NCBI RefSeq assembly: GCF_000687475.1
Contig: NC_057319.1
Location: forward strand, 2,108,001 to 2,172,000
Length of the DNA stretch: 64,000 nucleotides
Reading direction: 5' to 3'
DNA from: Ustilaginoidea virens
Lineage: Eukaryota; Ascomycota; Sordariomycetes; Hypocreales; Clavicipitaceae
Below the pieces are notes generated by a model. It searched no databases. It saw only the letters and a list, made by a program, of their open reading frames with translations, and was not told the DNA's origin. Shown piece after piece: positions 47,001 through 59,217 of this stretch. A program made the translations under genes and the position numbers. Positions within the stretch are counted from its first letter, which is position 1, and every line of letters starts with the position of its first letter.

Positions 47001-48400
47001 ATATAAGGGCGGCTTAAAAGAAAGCAGTAATACTACTATCGGCCCTAATATAGGGGGTCCTATTAATATTTCCAACCGGTCGGCCTTATTTTTAGGGGGA
47101 AGGCTTATATAGGGGAGATCCGTTAGCTATACGGCAGCAGCCCTAGTCTGCGATTAGGATAGTATTAGTATTTAATGCTATATATAAAGTGAAGAGCTTT
47201 AGTCTATTGCTATAAGAATTTCTAGCTTTTTCCTATTATTCGTTTGCTATTTTATAGAGGCAGGACTACGCTAAGTATAGTCCGTAATAGTTAAAGCAGG
47301 ATTTATATTAGTTCTATATAGTAGCTAGGCAGCTTTAATCGCTATTTAAGTAGCATTTAGAGCCATACTAGCTATAGCGAGCTGCCGCTGTATAGTATAT
47401 AGCGATATAGCTGAATTTAAAGCAATTATAATACTAGTGAGGGTATATAGTATTATTATAAAGTTCGGCTTCGAATATCTCTACTTAGTATATAATGCCG
47501 GCTTTATAAAGCTTATTTATAAGGTCGATAGAGTCTACCTTTATAATTAAGGGCGCCTATATTATAGTCCCCCTAAGGCGGCAAAAGGAGACCTTAGTAA
47601 AGCCCTCTCTATTAGCTTTAGTAAGATTCGACTAAATATCTTTTATCGTAGCATTTATAGTATAATAGGTCGGGAAGCTTTTAATAATAATACTAAATGA
47701 GTATTAATTAGGTTCTACCTTTTAGCCGAAGGTAGGGTATACCTAGGTTATATCTATAGTATACTTCGCTTTTTCTTCTTTAAAAGTAATAATTATATTA
47801 CTACTATAGAGCCTATAGGCTGCAACTACTATTCCCTCGGCGGTAGCCCTATTAACTATATTAACGATTTCAATTAGGGTGTAATTCTAAAGGATTTCGC
47901 TAATAGTATTTCCTTTAATAAGGACTTCGCGGTAGATATAGGGGGGTACTATAAGGGGAGCTAGGCTGTATTAGGGTAGTATAGCAGCTGCAAGCCCTTA
48001 TACAGCGATAGATGCCTATATAGTAGGGGCTACAGTAGGTTTTAGGAGATTCTATATAGCCTTATTAATTACGGTCTCGATCGTCTATATAAGGGTTCCA
48101 ATAGGGGTATAAATATTGCCTAGGTCGGCCTTTTGCCAGGCAATCTCTACTATAAAGTTTATAGCCTCTTGCACTCTTCCTAGTACTATTAAGGGAATAT
48201 AGTCCTAAAGCTCTTTTATAAAGTCTATAATAACATCGGCTATTAGTCGCTTCTGCCTTTAGGCAGGTTCGGTCTCGGATTAGTTGTACTATATACTATT
48301 TGCGATTATAGTATTAGGGTTGTAGCGGCTGTATACTATACCGCCTTTATTCCCTTTATCGATATCTATTACTTTATTTGCGCCTACTATGCTTACTCCC
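47000..48400 (-). pseudogene. LINE-3 ORF1 (Gag-like), decayed
   Basis: Collinear with ORF1 of LINE-1. The Cys/His cluster is expected near 47340-47400, where the reverse complement retains several Cys and His codons. Many TAA/TAG stops are present and no start can be chosen safely. Confidence 0.5.
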
Positions 48401-48553
48401 TAGATGCGATGCGCTATAGGTGAGGGGGGTAAATGGACGAGAAAAAGCGATTGGAAATATCAGAATTGATTTTAGAGGCGGTTCCGTGCCGCTACCTAGG
48501 TGCGGGCGAAATCGCGAGAGTTTTTTTATGAACCCTCCCCGGCAGGCCTATTA

Positions 48554-51500
48554 TATATATAAATATTACCCTATTTAATTTCAAATGTCTTTTATACTAC
48601 TAAATCTTTAAAGTTTTCTAAGGGTTCTTATATAAGTAAATTATATCCTATCTATTTAACTAATATATCGTAGTTCCTACCTTAGCTTTAAGCGTTTCTC
48701 GCTATTAATATCGCTTTAACCTTATATTCTTTATATAGCTAATTAGAATCTTAAGGAAGAATAAATAAAGGCCTAAGCCTAATATCAGTTATAATCTATA
48801 TAGGAAGTAGATTAAAAGCAGCCTATTTAATAAAATCGATATAAAAAACTAAATAAATACCCTTAGGGATATTAAGCCAAATAGTAAGTAAAGATAGGAT
48901 AGCGATAATAGTATATTTAGTAGAGACCTAATTAAGCTTTTTATAAAAATAGTTTATCTTAATATTCTTTAGGCTAAGCTATATATAATCTCTAATTTAA
49001 AAACACTCTACTAAGTAGTATAAATAATTTATTACGTCCTATTATCGTTATAATATAAAAGCGATAATAGTTTAGGCTAACTCTCCTTCCTCTTAGAGGT
49101 TAATTAAAAAAAAAAGCTGCCTACCCTTTTAGTATCTTTAAGCCTAATATTACCTTTAGGGCTAGCGTAATAATTAGTATATCGAACCTATTAAAGAGCT
49201 AGTTTAGGCTAAACCCTATTACTAATAATATCTAGTTATTTAAAGCAAGTTAGCATATAATAAGGTGCTTAGGCTAATTATACTAGTTAAAAGAGACTAT
49301 AATATAGAAGATAGCCTAGACCTTTTAGTTTATTCGTTCTATACTGCTATTAGTTTAGGGGTAATATATAGTTAAAAGGAGTTATTTAGTTTTAGCTATT
49401 TTATAAAGTATTATTTAAAATTATCCTACCTAATCTAAGCCTTTATTACTAATAATCTTATTAGGGAATTTATAAAAGCGCTATTAGTATTATTAGAATT
49501 GCTCTATATACTCTTTAGCTATTATAAAGTATATTGCCTTTAGCTAGATATACTTTAATAAGCAGTCGGTAATTACCATAAGGAAGCATAGGTCGGAAGA
49601 GTTATAGGCAGGGAGGTCTATTATAAAGTCTATTAATATTTACGACTAAAAATAGTCTAGGATTAGTAAAGGCTATAGTAGATCCTATTATAGCTAGCGG
49701 CTCTTATATACCCTATAGTATTAATAGTTCTAAATAAACCTTATTACTTTAGATAATATATTATCGAAATAATAATCCTATTATAATAATTAGAAGGTAA
49801 TATTCTTCCTAAGGTAACCCGCTATAAGCGAGTTATAGTACTATTAAATTACTATTATAATTAGGGGCTCAAACAATAGGAGTTATACCTGCCTTTAATA
49901 AAGTAGTATATTATATATATTTAAGGTATAATCTATAATTTATTTTTATATTACTGCCTTTATAGGGAATTATCGCTCTCTATTTGCTATTACTATTTAT
50001 TAGGCCTAATATATACTATTTTTAGATATTATTTAATCCTAAAGAGCTTAAAGATAAGTATTAGTAAAGATATATAGGCTATAAAATAGGGTAACCTCTA
50101 AATCTAAAATTAGGGTCCTAATACCTTCTATCCTATCTATATTAAAAGCTAAAATAGATATTAGTTTTAAAATTTAGTTGATTTATAGCTCTACCTTATT
50201 TGCCTTTTATTTTTATCGAGAAAGCATATTAGGGCATTAGGCTTATAACCCTAGTTAATACTAAAGATAGAAGTTAAAAAGCACTAAAGTCTTAGCTTAT
50301 CGGGCTTATTATTTAGATATTTCTTATAGTTAGGCGAAATACTTTAAGTTCTTATAGTCGGTAAGGATAGTAAAAAAAGAGGCTATTAAGCAGAATTCTA
50401 TTAATTATACCTTAAGGCAAAAGATAATAGTAAGGAGTTTTTTATTATATATAATATAATTCTATTCTATATTTAATAAGTAAGTAGAATAGTATATAAT
50501 AGGGTAAAGTATATTATCTTCCCCGACTTATAATAGATAGCTACTAAAGGCTATACTAAAACTATTTACCTTAAGGATTATCTCTTTATTAGGGTCTTAT
50601 TAGGTAAGAACTAAAGACGATATAAAATACTATTTAAGCGCCTAAAATACCGCCTTTTCTTTATCTAACTATTAGAAAAGGACCCTTTTCTTTATTAATT
50701 TAACTAAAAGGTCGATAAAGTAAAAGAAGTCTAAAATAAAATCGCAATAGAAATTAATAAAACTAAAGAAACTATAAACACCTTTTAATTTTATAAGTGC
50801 TTCTTAATTCTAAATAGCTTTAATCTTTTCGGAGTTTAAATAGATTTCCTTTCTAGCTATTATAATATATCCTAAGTATTAAACCTTTTTTACTATAAAG
50901 TCGCATTTATTAAGATCTAAATTTAAGCCGGCCTTTTATAATTATTAAAGGACTTCCTTAATGCGCCTTATATAGTCTACCTTTAATCCCCTAGTATAGA
51001 TTAAAATATTATTAAAATAAATAGTTATAAAGTCTCTTAGCGTATTCCCTAAGGCCTTATTAATATATCTTTAAAAGGTTATAAGGGCCCTAATTAGGCT
51101 AAATAGTATAATAAGCTATTTAAATAGTCTAAATCGTATATAGAATATAGTTAAGTATTTATCGCCCTCTATAATATATATCTTATAGAATGCTATACGT
51201 ATATTAATTTTAGTAAACTATTTTGCCTAGGATAAAGATCGTAAGATCTCTTTAATTAAAAAGAGGGGATATTGGTTTTAAATTATAACTTTATTAAGGG
51301 CCTAATAGTTAATATAAAAATACTATTTATTATTCCCCTTTTTAGCTAATAGGATTAATACTACTGCCGATAAGGAGCTTATATAAATCTATCTTTTATC
51401 TATTAGGTTAATTACTTATCTCTAAACCTTAAGTAATTAGTCTTATAGTATATTATATAATAAGCCTTAAAGTAAGTCTAGCTAGCTTTTATCTATAGTC

Positions 51501-54190
51501 TTTTTAAGCTAGATATAATAGTCTAATATACCCTAATATAAAAAGAGACTAAAAGCCTTCTCTTTATTAAAAAAGTTAGTAAATTCTTATAATTCTATTA
51601 GGAGTATCTATAGCTTTTATAATTATAAGGCAGAATTTTAATAAAGTAGTAATATAATGTAGAGGATGTATATTATCTTTTATAAACTTATCGTAATAAA
51701 AGAAGTTAATTAGTCCCTAAAGTATTTCGCCTATTTTAGTATATTATAGAAGATTAAGCTAAGGATATTTATTATAATTAGACTTTATTGTCTTTTTATT
51801 AACTCCTTAATAATAAGGTTACCTATTAATCCGATCTTTAATTAGCACTACTTTACCTATAGTATAATATTATAGTGCTTTATCTAAGATATCTTAAGGA
51901 TAATATCATAGGTAAGGCTTAAAATAATATAAAGTATAACTATAGACGGCTATCTATCGATATTAATTACTATATAAATAATATAGGTAATAGAGGAATA
52001 TATATTGCAATTCTCAAGGTCACTATAAAAGCAGAGCCTTACTAGCTAGCTAGATAGCACAAGACTGTCTGCGACCTGTGAACTAATCTTAGTATAAATA
52101 CTAGATTTTTCACCAAGTCCTAAGACTATACAAGTGCTATAAAGCAGGGCAAGTGTAAAGGCAAGGCAAATATAAGATAACCAGAAAACGCAGGGAAGGT
52201 AAGAAGTTAAGAGGCATATAGTGCATTAACAGACTCGATTGTGCTACCCTTCTACTATCTAGAAAGAAGGGGGAAAGCTATCCTATATATACACGAAGGA
52301 GGGGTGGGCCCAGGCATCCAGGGTAGCCAGTAAGAAAGCTCCCCGTAATGCTCGCTATGCCACGTATATAATACGTCAGCAGCCCCACTATATCCAGCCT
52401 TTCCAACCACCCTAACCACCGCACTAGTAACTAGTCACCACACTAGTAACTAGCCACCACGCTAGTGACTACCCACCACACTAGTAGACTAGCCACCACA
52501 CTAGTAGGCCGCCACCACACTAGTAGGCCCACCACGCTAATTTAGCAATGCCACACCTTTTTAATAAGGCCTACCTTAAGGCCTACTTACTTGATATACA
52601 GTAAATAATCCACTGAAAATCCTAAGGTAAAAGGCAAAGGCCTAAGATAAGACTACCATAAGTCCAAGAGGCGGTATAAGGGCCAGAAGGTCAGTAAGCC
52701 AGTAGGGCATTAGGCCAGCAGCCTAGTAGGCTACTATAGGATTTTAACAATATATTACTTTATATTCTCCTAAATAGCTTTAAATATCTACTATTATTCC
52801 GATTTCCCTATATTATAGTAGGCAGATAGATTAGAGGCCTAACTATTATACTATCTTTTTACTTATAGTGCTATAGTAATTATATCCTAAGTCGATTAAA
52901 GTATCAATAAAGGTATAAGATTTATATAAAATTAATACTAAAAAGGAGTATCTATCTATTTATTTTATAATTTCCTTCAATTCCTTTTATAATTAGGCTA
53001 GGGTCTATATATATATTTTAAGCCTTCTAGCGAGATTAAGCTTAAAGGCTATTCTTTCCCCTAATTATTATCGCTACTTTTAACCTTTATAATTTATAAG
53101 TCTAGCAAGGCTACCTAGATTATATTTAGCTAGATTACTAATAGTAAGTAGTATACCCTCCTTTAATATTTAAAAAAGCTATATTAAAAATAAAGACCTT
53201 TTTTCCTATATTTTTTATATCGTTCTATAGAGATTTATATCGTTCTAAATAAATTACTCTTTAAGTCTAGCTTATTAATACCCGATATTTATATATCGCC
53301 CTTAGAATCCTAGGCATAAATTAATTAGGAATAGGCTAAGCCTAGGTAGTAGTTAGTAGTTAGGCTAGTCTCAATATCAATAGCAATTTATTAATAATAG
53401 TCTATTACCGAATAGTAATTATAATAGGAGACCCTAAGACTAATAATCTTATTAGCTATACGAGTATTAAGCGCCGATTAAAGATATTCTAGCTTAATTT
53501 CCTTAGGCTAACCGAGACTACTAATAAGTATAAATTTTTCCTTAAATTGCATAAAAAAAGCAGTAAAAAGTTCCTTTAGGCTTTAGCATAAAGAGTACTT
53601 AAGCTTAATAATAATACGATCCTACCGATATAGGTCCTTAAAGAGATATTAGAGGTATTTAAAGAACTTTATTATATTATAATTATAAGCTGTACTATTC
53701 TTAAAAAAGGCTGCGATCTATAATTAGACTATAGACGATAGGTTCTAGAAGATAAATATCTATTAAGTCTTTTTATCTCTAATAAAGTCCCTATCGACCT
53801 TAAGCTTATATTGTATAAAGGTCCGCCAGGCTATAAATATAGCCTTTTTGCCATTAAAGGGGTCCCCTATCGGGATCGGCTTATGCTTTAGCTAGGTATC
53901 CTAAATAATAGGGAGGGGGTTATTCTATTATATAACCGGGGCTGGTTAAGTAGCATTTTAAGAGCTATTTAACTAATTTGCGAGAAGGGTCTGCAGTAAG
54001 GCGGCAATAGCCCCAAAGTATTACGCATTAATCTATATCTACGCCTCTATCTATTATAACCCTATTGCAAGCTACTCTACTTAGGTATATATATTATATT
54101 AGGGGCATTATGGTCTCGGGTTATCTAGGCCTATTTCTCTAGGTATACTTATCTCGATATCTTATATAGCCTGCATTATTAGCTCTATAA
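48554..54190 (-). pseudogene. gypsy-2 gag-pol, decayed
   Basis: Minus strand, from gag near 54190 to the chromodomain end near 48560. The gag start region matches gypsy-1 (ATATCGAGATAAATATACCT on the coding strand near 54150). The RT catalytic motif reads YFNN at 51008-51019, both Asp codons having become Asn. The end near 48600 aligns with the gypsy-1 chromodomain tail. The solo LTR at 52003-52749 interrupts it between gag and RT. Divergence from gypsy-1 is large but collinear. Confidence 0.8.
52003..52749 (-). repeat. Solo LTR, family A (747 bp), with target duplication ATATA
   Basis: It reads TATTGCAATTCTC...GGATTTTAACA on the plus strand, flanked by ATATA at 51998-52002 and 52750-52754. 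It is very similar to the copia-1 LTR and little decayed, so it is a young insertion within gypsy-2. Confidence 0.93.
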
Positions 54191-54231
54191 TATAAGGTTA
54201 TAATAGTAAGGCTAAGAGAGTCTATTTAAAT

Positions 54232-54483
54232 ATAAAGGACTAGCCCTAGGGCTACTGCAAATAGGTATCGAATGAATATATTAAATAGACTAAGGAGGAA
54301 GGAGAGAGGACCCAAATAGGGGCCTCTTAATAGTCTATTTAACTATATGTTGGTATGGGTTGAGGTCCTAGCGTAGTCTTATGACCCTATGCTGCTGACT
54401 TATATGACCCTACTTAGGCTAGGCACGGGCGCAGCCCGAGTCCTAGCCACATTATAGCGCGGGCGTAGCCCGAGCCCGTGACA
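54232..54483 (-). repeat. 5' LTR of gypsy-2 (LTR family G)
   Basis: The least decayed family G LTR: it keeps the canonical TGTCACGGGCTCGGGC start on the minus strand (at 54483). It ends in CCTTTAT at 54232, next to the leader ATTTAAATAGACTCTC. CpG sites in the GGGC...GCCC palindromes are preserved. Confidence 0.9.
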
Positions 54484-54630
54484 GCCCTGCTTTATAGCAC
54501 TTGTATAGTCTTAGGACTTAATGAAAAATCTAGTATTATACTAAAATTAGTTCACAAGTCGTAGACAGTCTCGTGCTATCTAGCTAGCTAGTAAGGCTCT
54601 GCTTTTATAGTGACCTTGAGAATTGCAATA
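54484..54630 (+). repeat. LTR family A, right part of the copy split by gypsy-2
   Basis: It continues the LTR broken off at 19656, from GCCCTGCTTTATAGCAC to GAATTGCAATA. The outer duplication TATAT follows. The left part carries visibly more C-to-T and G-to-A changes. Confidence 0.9.
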
Positions 54631-54749
54631 TATATATAAGAGAGTAAAGGAAAATTTTTAGTAATTTTTAATAAAGAATAAAAAGGGAAGAGAAAAAAAA
54701 ACAAAAAGGTAGGGCAGGTAAGGGAGACTTTATACCGCTATATACCCGC

Positions 54750-55216
54750 ACTAGATCACTCGACCGTCCGCTAGCTGCCCTAATCTACATCAGACGAAAT
54801 TAATAATAATAAAACGCGCGACTTACCGTATTACCGCCGCTCACCCGATATTGATATTACTATCACTACCCCTACCCAACAATACTGCCTACGCCGGACC
54901 TAATGCACACCCACCCTAGAGCCAAACTAATGACCACTAATATAAGCCACCGCGCCTATCAAGGCGCTCCCACTATCTATACTTTCCTAGTCCTGCCGCT
55001 AAATCTAGTCTTACGCGATAGGATACCTCCTCGCAATATATAGTAAATCCCTTTCAAATTCGAAGGGATACTATTGACTACAGATAATATATAGGTTTTT
55101 CTCCCGGCACTCGGGTTTTCTATATATATTAGATATAGAGGTACTAGTATTAGGCTAGATGGGGACCTATCCCCCCTAGATAGCTTAGCTAGAGTAATAC
55201 ATATATATATATATAT
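54750..55216 (+). mobile_element. 3' fragment of another LINE related to LINE-1 to LINE-3
   Basis: 55085-55200 shows the conserved LINE 3' pattern: TTTTTCTCCCGGCAC, TCGGGTTTTC, a GTACTAG block, GGGGACCTATCCCCCC and TAGAGTAAT. It then has an (AT)n tail, not the TAA repeats of the other copies. The upstream part is probably its 3' region and the start is uncertain. The frame at 54977-55261 lies antisense and is not supported as a gene. Confidence 0.6.
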
Positions 55217-55695
55217 ATGGTGATAGTGTTGATATGGGGTTATTCGTGCATTAATGAACACCTACTATATTATCTTTTTAAAGTACTAGATAAGCTACTT
55301 ATCTTTAAAAAATCTCTAATATAATTAAATAATTATGTGCATTTATTATTAATGTACAAGATATTATAAAAGAATATTAATAGTATAACAATAATAATAA
55401 GTTACTTAGCTATAATAAAATACTTTTAAAAAAAATCAAAAATTATTTTTAGTATATTTTAATATAAGTTCGTACTTTGATATAAAATTGGCATTTGCTC
55501 GGAATTCGTTACGACCCACTGTGGGCATTCCGTCACACCGTCCCTAATCTCAGCTGGATAACCTTCTTGACGATATCGCAGAGAGGGTTTGGCTCATGGA
55601 CGTTATGCCTTAACAATGACGACGACGATAGGAATCAGATCATTTGACACACCGGCCGTCGCTTTGCTATAGTTTGCGACTGCCTCTACAATTTT
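55217..55695. other. Boundary between transposon island and gene region; BST1 upstream region
   Basis: 55260-55480 is strongly AT-rich with no recognised element. Near 55490 the base composition becomes that of ordinary gene DNA, with TpG and CpA common again. The remaining 200 bp should hold the BST1 promoter and 5' UTR. I see no clear TATA box. Confidence 0.5.
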
Positions 55696-58600
55696 TTGTT
55701 TTCACAACTGCTATCCGCCTGTCGCTCGTTACATATTTCACCATACTCGTCATTCGTTAATACTGCATGGAACGCTCGACAAATGGCAAACCGCCCGATC
55801 GAAATCATTGATGTCGGTGAAGAATTGTCTGGCAGTTGCGATGTAGCGGACCACAAAAGCCGAGCTGCAGTTCCACAACCCGAATCGCAATTCGCAGTCT
55901 CATCAATGAACCGGACGATGCAACATGGTTGGGGAAGCAGTGAAGAGAACAGCGGATGTGCAAGCTGTCCATCAAGACCGATTTCAGACTTACCCCGTGC
56001 CTCCATGGTTTCCGCCACGACCATGGCTCTAAATAAACCATCGTTGAATTCAGCTCACGACAGCAATGACCGTCGACCAGCATTCGTTTCTACTACTGTA
56101 CTTCTGACTGCTGCTATCGGTATAACATTGTTAGCGCTGATCCTTAAATCTCTGACTGGCTACCAAAGCGAAGGGAAGGGTTGTCGCATGTCGTATATGC
56201 GACCCTCTTACATTCATTTCAGCGAGTTTGACACCGAACATACACGCTTTGCGACAAAATATTCGTTGTATCTGTATCGCGAGCAGGGAATTGACGACGA
56301 AAAAAAGGTAACATTTCAACTTACCCTTGGGTCTGTTTTGAGCCGTTCGATACAGGAAGTATAATTTCGGAAGACTAACGTTTCCATAACGCAGTTACGT
56401 GGCATCCCCATACTATTCATACCAGGGAATGCTGGTAGCTATAAGCAAGTCCGGCCCATTGCAGCAGAAGCTGCAAATTACTTTCACGAAGTTTTGCAAC
56501 GCGATGGACGCTCGAAGGTCTCGGAAGTGCGAAACCTTGATTTTTTTACTGTTGACTTTAATGAGGATATCACCGCCTTTCATGGACAAACTCTTCTTGA
56601 CCAGGCGGAGTACTTGAACGAGGCGATCAGATACATCCTTTCGCTTTATTCCGATCCGCACAGGACTAGTCGAGACTCCCAACTGCCTGACCCCAGCTCG
56701 GTAGTGATTTTGGGACATTCCATGGGCGGAATAGTCGCAAGAACCATGCTGGTACAGCCAAATTATCAAGCCAATTCCATCAACACAATCATCACTCTGT
56801 CTGCCCCTCATTCCCGACCTCCGGTAACATTTGATAGCCAAATAGTCCACATCTATGATGAAATCAACGCATACTGGAGAAAAGCATACGCGCAGAAATG
56901 GGCGAACAACAACCCATTATGGCACGTTACTTTAATTTCAATTGCAGGTGGTACATTGGACACCGTAGTGCCTTCTGACTATGCCAGTGTGGAACCACTT
57001 GTTCCGGCAACACATGGTTTCACCGTCTTCACGACGGGAATACCAACCGTGTGGACGAGTATGGATCACCAGGCCATTCTTTGGTGTGACCAATTCCGCA
57101 AGGTCGTGGCCAAGACGCTGTATGATATCGTTGATGTACATCGTGCCTCTCAGACGAAACCTCGTGCTGAGAGGATGCGACTGTTCAGAAAACGATTGTT
57201 ATCTGGCTTAGAAACAACCGCTGAAAATTCAATTGCTCTTCAAGAACGTACTGAATCTATCGCACTCGACCATGAGTCTAGCCGGATAATTTCTGCGGGA
57301 GATCGATTAGTTTTGGATCATTTAGGCAGCCAACATGATACAAAGGTGCATCTTCTCCCAATTCCGCCTGCCGATACTTCGGTATCTAAAAGGTTCTCCT
57401 TGTTGACGGATATTACACTGGACAACTCAGCAGAGTCTGGCCTACTGGAGGTGCTCGTGTGCACGGTTTCTCCTACTCAGCCACCTTCGATGGCAGAACA
57501 ACAATCAGACAATGGAGCTCTGCCCAGGGATAGCCCAGGTCGGCTAGCTTGCAAAAATGTCGGACCTGATGCCATTCCTTTGCCAGCATCTACAAGAACA
57601 ACGAGGCAACCGTTCTATTTGGAGGGAGAAAAAGCGACTCGACCTTTTTCGTACTTGCAATACGATTTGCCAGTCCTTGTGGAATACAACTTCGTCGCTA
57701 TTGTTGACAAAGCAAACTCCCATTATCCAGGCTTCGTGCTTGCCGAGTTCAGCGATACAACTGCCGTTCAGAAAACCAATTCTATTGGTCTTCTAAACAT
57801 CATGATGTTTGGACTGTCGTTTGTTTTACCTCCAGATAGACCCATGCAAGTTGATATCCGACTTCCTTCATTAACCTCAAGCTTATTCGCCTTCAACCTA
57901 GAGCTTGATACTCAATCATGCCGCACCGAACACACACTATTTGCCCCAATAGTCAAGCAGTCCCTCACCAGACCATACGAATCCAAATTTTTCGTCAATG
58001 CCAAACTGGTCGCTATAAGCTTACATGGAATTGCCCCATACGTACCCCCACCTCTTGAGCTCGGCGGCAGGATCGACGGTCTAGGACTCCAAATATGGAC
58101 TGACCCAACCTGTTCGTCGCTCGTGAAGGCAAAGCTTCGCCTGGATGTCCTAGCTAGCCTGGGCAAGCTATACATGCGTTACAGAACGGTCTTTGCGGCC
58201 TTCCCGCTGCTCATTGTTGCATTGGTTCTCAGAAAGCAATTTCGCGTATATGACCAAATCGGCGTTTTCATATCATTCTCTGAGTCGTTGGATCTTTCGT
58301 TGAAACGATCTATTCCTCTCTTGCTTCTTTCTTTAACGCTCCTCGCAGCATCACGAGAGGGCGCAACCATGGCAACGGTTGGATTTATCTGGGGCAAACG
58401 TTATCTTGATGAGTTTCACCGGAACGAGCTCCTCATCGGCACTGAAAACCCTGCCTTTTGCCTTCTGGTTCCCCTCTTGGGTGTTGTATGCATCGGTGTT
58501 TGTGCTGTTCTGCATTACACTGTGCTTGCCCTAACACAGATTCTTGGGATCCTGTATGGCTGTTGCAGTAGCAACTCGACAACCGCAGCAGAGAGCCGCA

Positions 58601-59217
58601 AACGAGCTGCTTCCCAAGTGCTGGTGCCCTCGACGCCAAGACGGCGTATGATCTCTACTGCAATCCTTCTTTTCCTCGTTTCAACTTTTATCCCTTACCA
58701 ATTTGCTTACTTGGTTGCTTGTCTTGTGCAGCTGTTTACTGCAGTCCGAGCATTTCGCATATCGAGCATGGGCAATTCACGATCGAATCTAAACTACCAT
58801 CGCTATGTTCATTCGATCCTTTTGCTCATGATATGGGTTCTGCCGATCAATCTGCCAATATTAGCGGTATGGGTACGCAATCTTGCTGTTCACTGGCTTA
58901 CGCCATTCTCATCCCATCACAATGTCTTATCCATAATGCCCTTTATCATGCTGGTGGAGAACTTGACCACTGGCAGGATGGTGCCGCAAGTGACGAGTCG
59001 ACTACGGCATGTTACCAGCGGGCTCCTTTTTGGCACTGCAATTTGTGCTGCTGTATATGGAGTGTCACATGCCTACATGTTACATTATTTGGTTAATATC
59101 GTTGCCATGTGGCTTGTAGTGTTACACTCGACAGCGGATTCACGGTCCATTGCGGGGATTGCTGCCATGTTCTATGGTCGCGCGGTCGAAAGTCGCAATG
59201 CAGGCAACGTTCACTAA
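55696..59217 (+). CDS. BST1: GPI inositol-deacylase (Bst1/PGAP1 family)
   Basis: An ER membrane lipase that removes the acyl chain from the inositol of GPI anchors. In yeast it is needed for ER exit and quality control of GPI proteins. Exons are 55696-56307 and 56395-59217. The 87-bp intron has GTAACA, a GACTAAC branch site and CAG, and the joined product has 1144 residues. Visible are an N-terminal membrane segment (about residues 130-150, VLLTAAIGITLLALIL), then RPSYIHFSEFDTEHTRFATK, IPGNAGSYKQVRPIA across the exon join, the lipase motif GHSMGG with Ser near 313, and probable Asp (GGTLDTVVP, about 393) and His (SMDHQAILW, about 429). A multi-membrane C-terminal third follows from about residue 800. 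The length fits the family. The start is uncertain: later Met codons at 55783, 55906 and 56005 are also possible. It is convergent with the next gene. Confidence 0.95.

Larger units (their letters stand above)
42151..48537 (-). mobile_element. LINE-3, non-LTR retrotransposon (minus) inserted in gypsy-2
   Basis: The target duplication CCCGGCAGGCCTATTA lies at 42135-42150 and 48538-48553 (16 bp). The 3' tail (TAATAATAATAA on the minus strand) is at the left. At the right is the 5' end with ACTCTCGCGATTTCGCCCGC, preceded by a short A run and about 10 extra bases not seen in LINE-1 or LINE-2. It is 6387 bp, full length, and of the same family. Confidence 0.9.
19657..54483 (-). mobile_element. Ty3/gypsy chromovirus gypsy-2 (minus), split by gypsy-1, LINE-3 and a solo LTR
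   Basis: The 5' LTR is 54232-54483 and the 3' LTR 19657-19908, both 252 bp. The target duplication is GCCCT (54484-54488) against ATCTT (19652-19656), which differ only by C-to-T and G-to-A changes. A polypurine tract (AGAAGAGAGGGG on the minus strand, near 19910-19922) abuts the 3' LTR. Its own pieces are 19657-20339, 40683-42150 and 48554-54483 (minus the solo LTR at 52003-52749). Together they are about 7.33 kb, matching gypsy-1. Confidence 0.88.

Noticed and set aside
1..55200. Absence of TGA stops in the decayed frames as evidence of an alternative genetic code
   Set aside because: The stops replace Gln and Trp codons in transposons only, while the three nuclear genes use the standard code. 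RIP-type mutation explains the pattern.
54977..55261. Minus-strand frame of 94 codons near the gene border
   Set aside because: It is antisense to a LINE 3' end and contains the (AT) tail. No homologous frame was seen in the other LINE copies.
55686..56083. Minus-strand frames opposite the start of BST1
   Set aside because: They mirror the BST1 first exon. The plus-strand protein has the recognisable family motifs.
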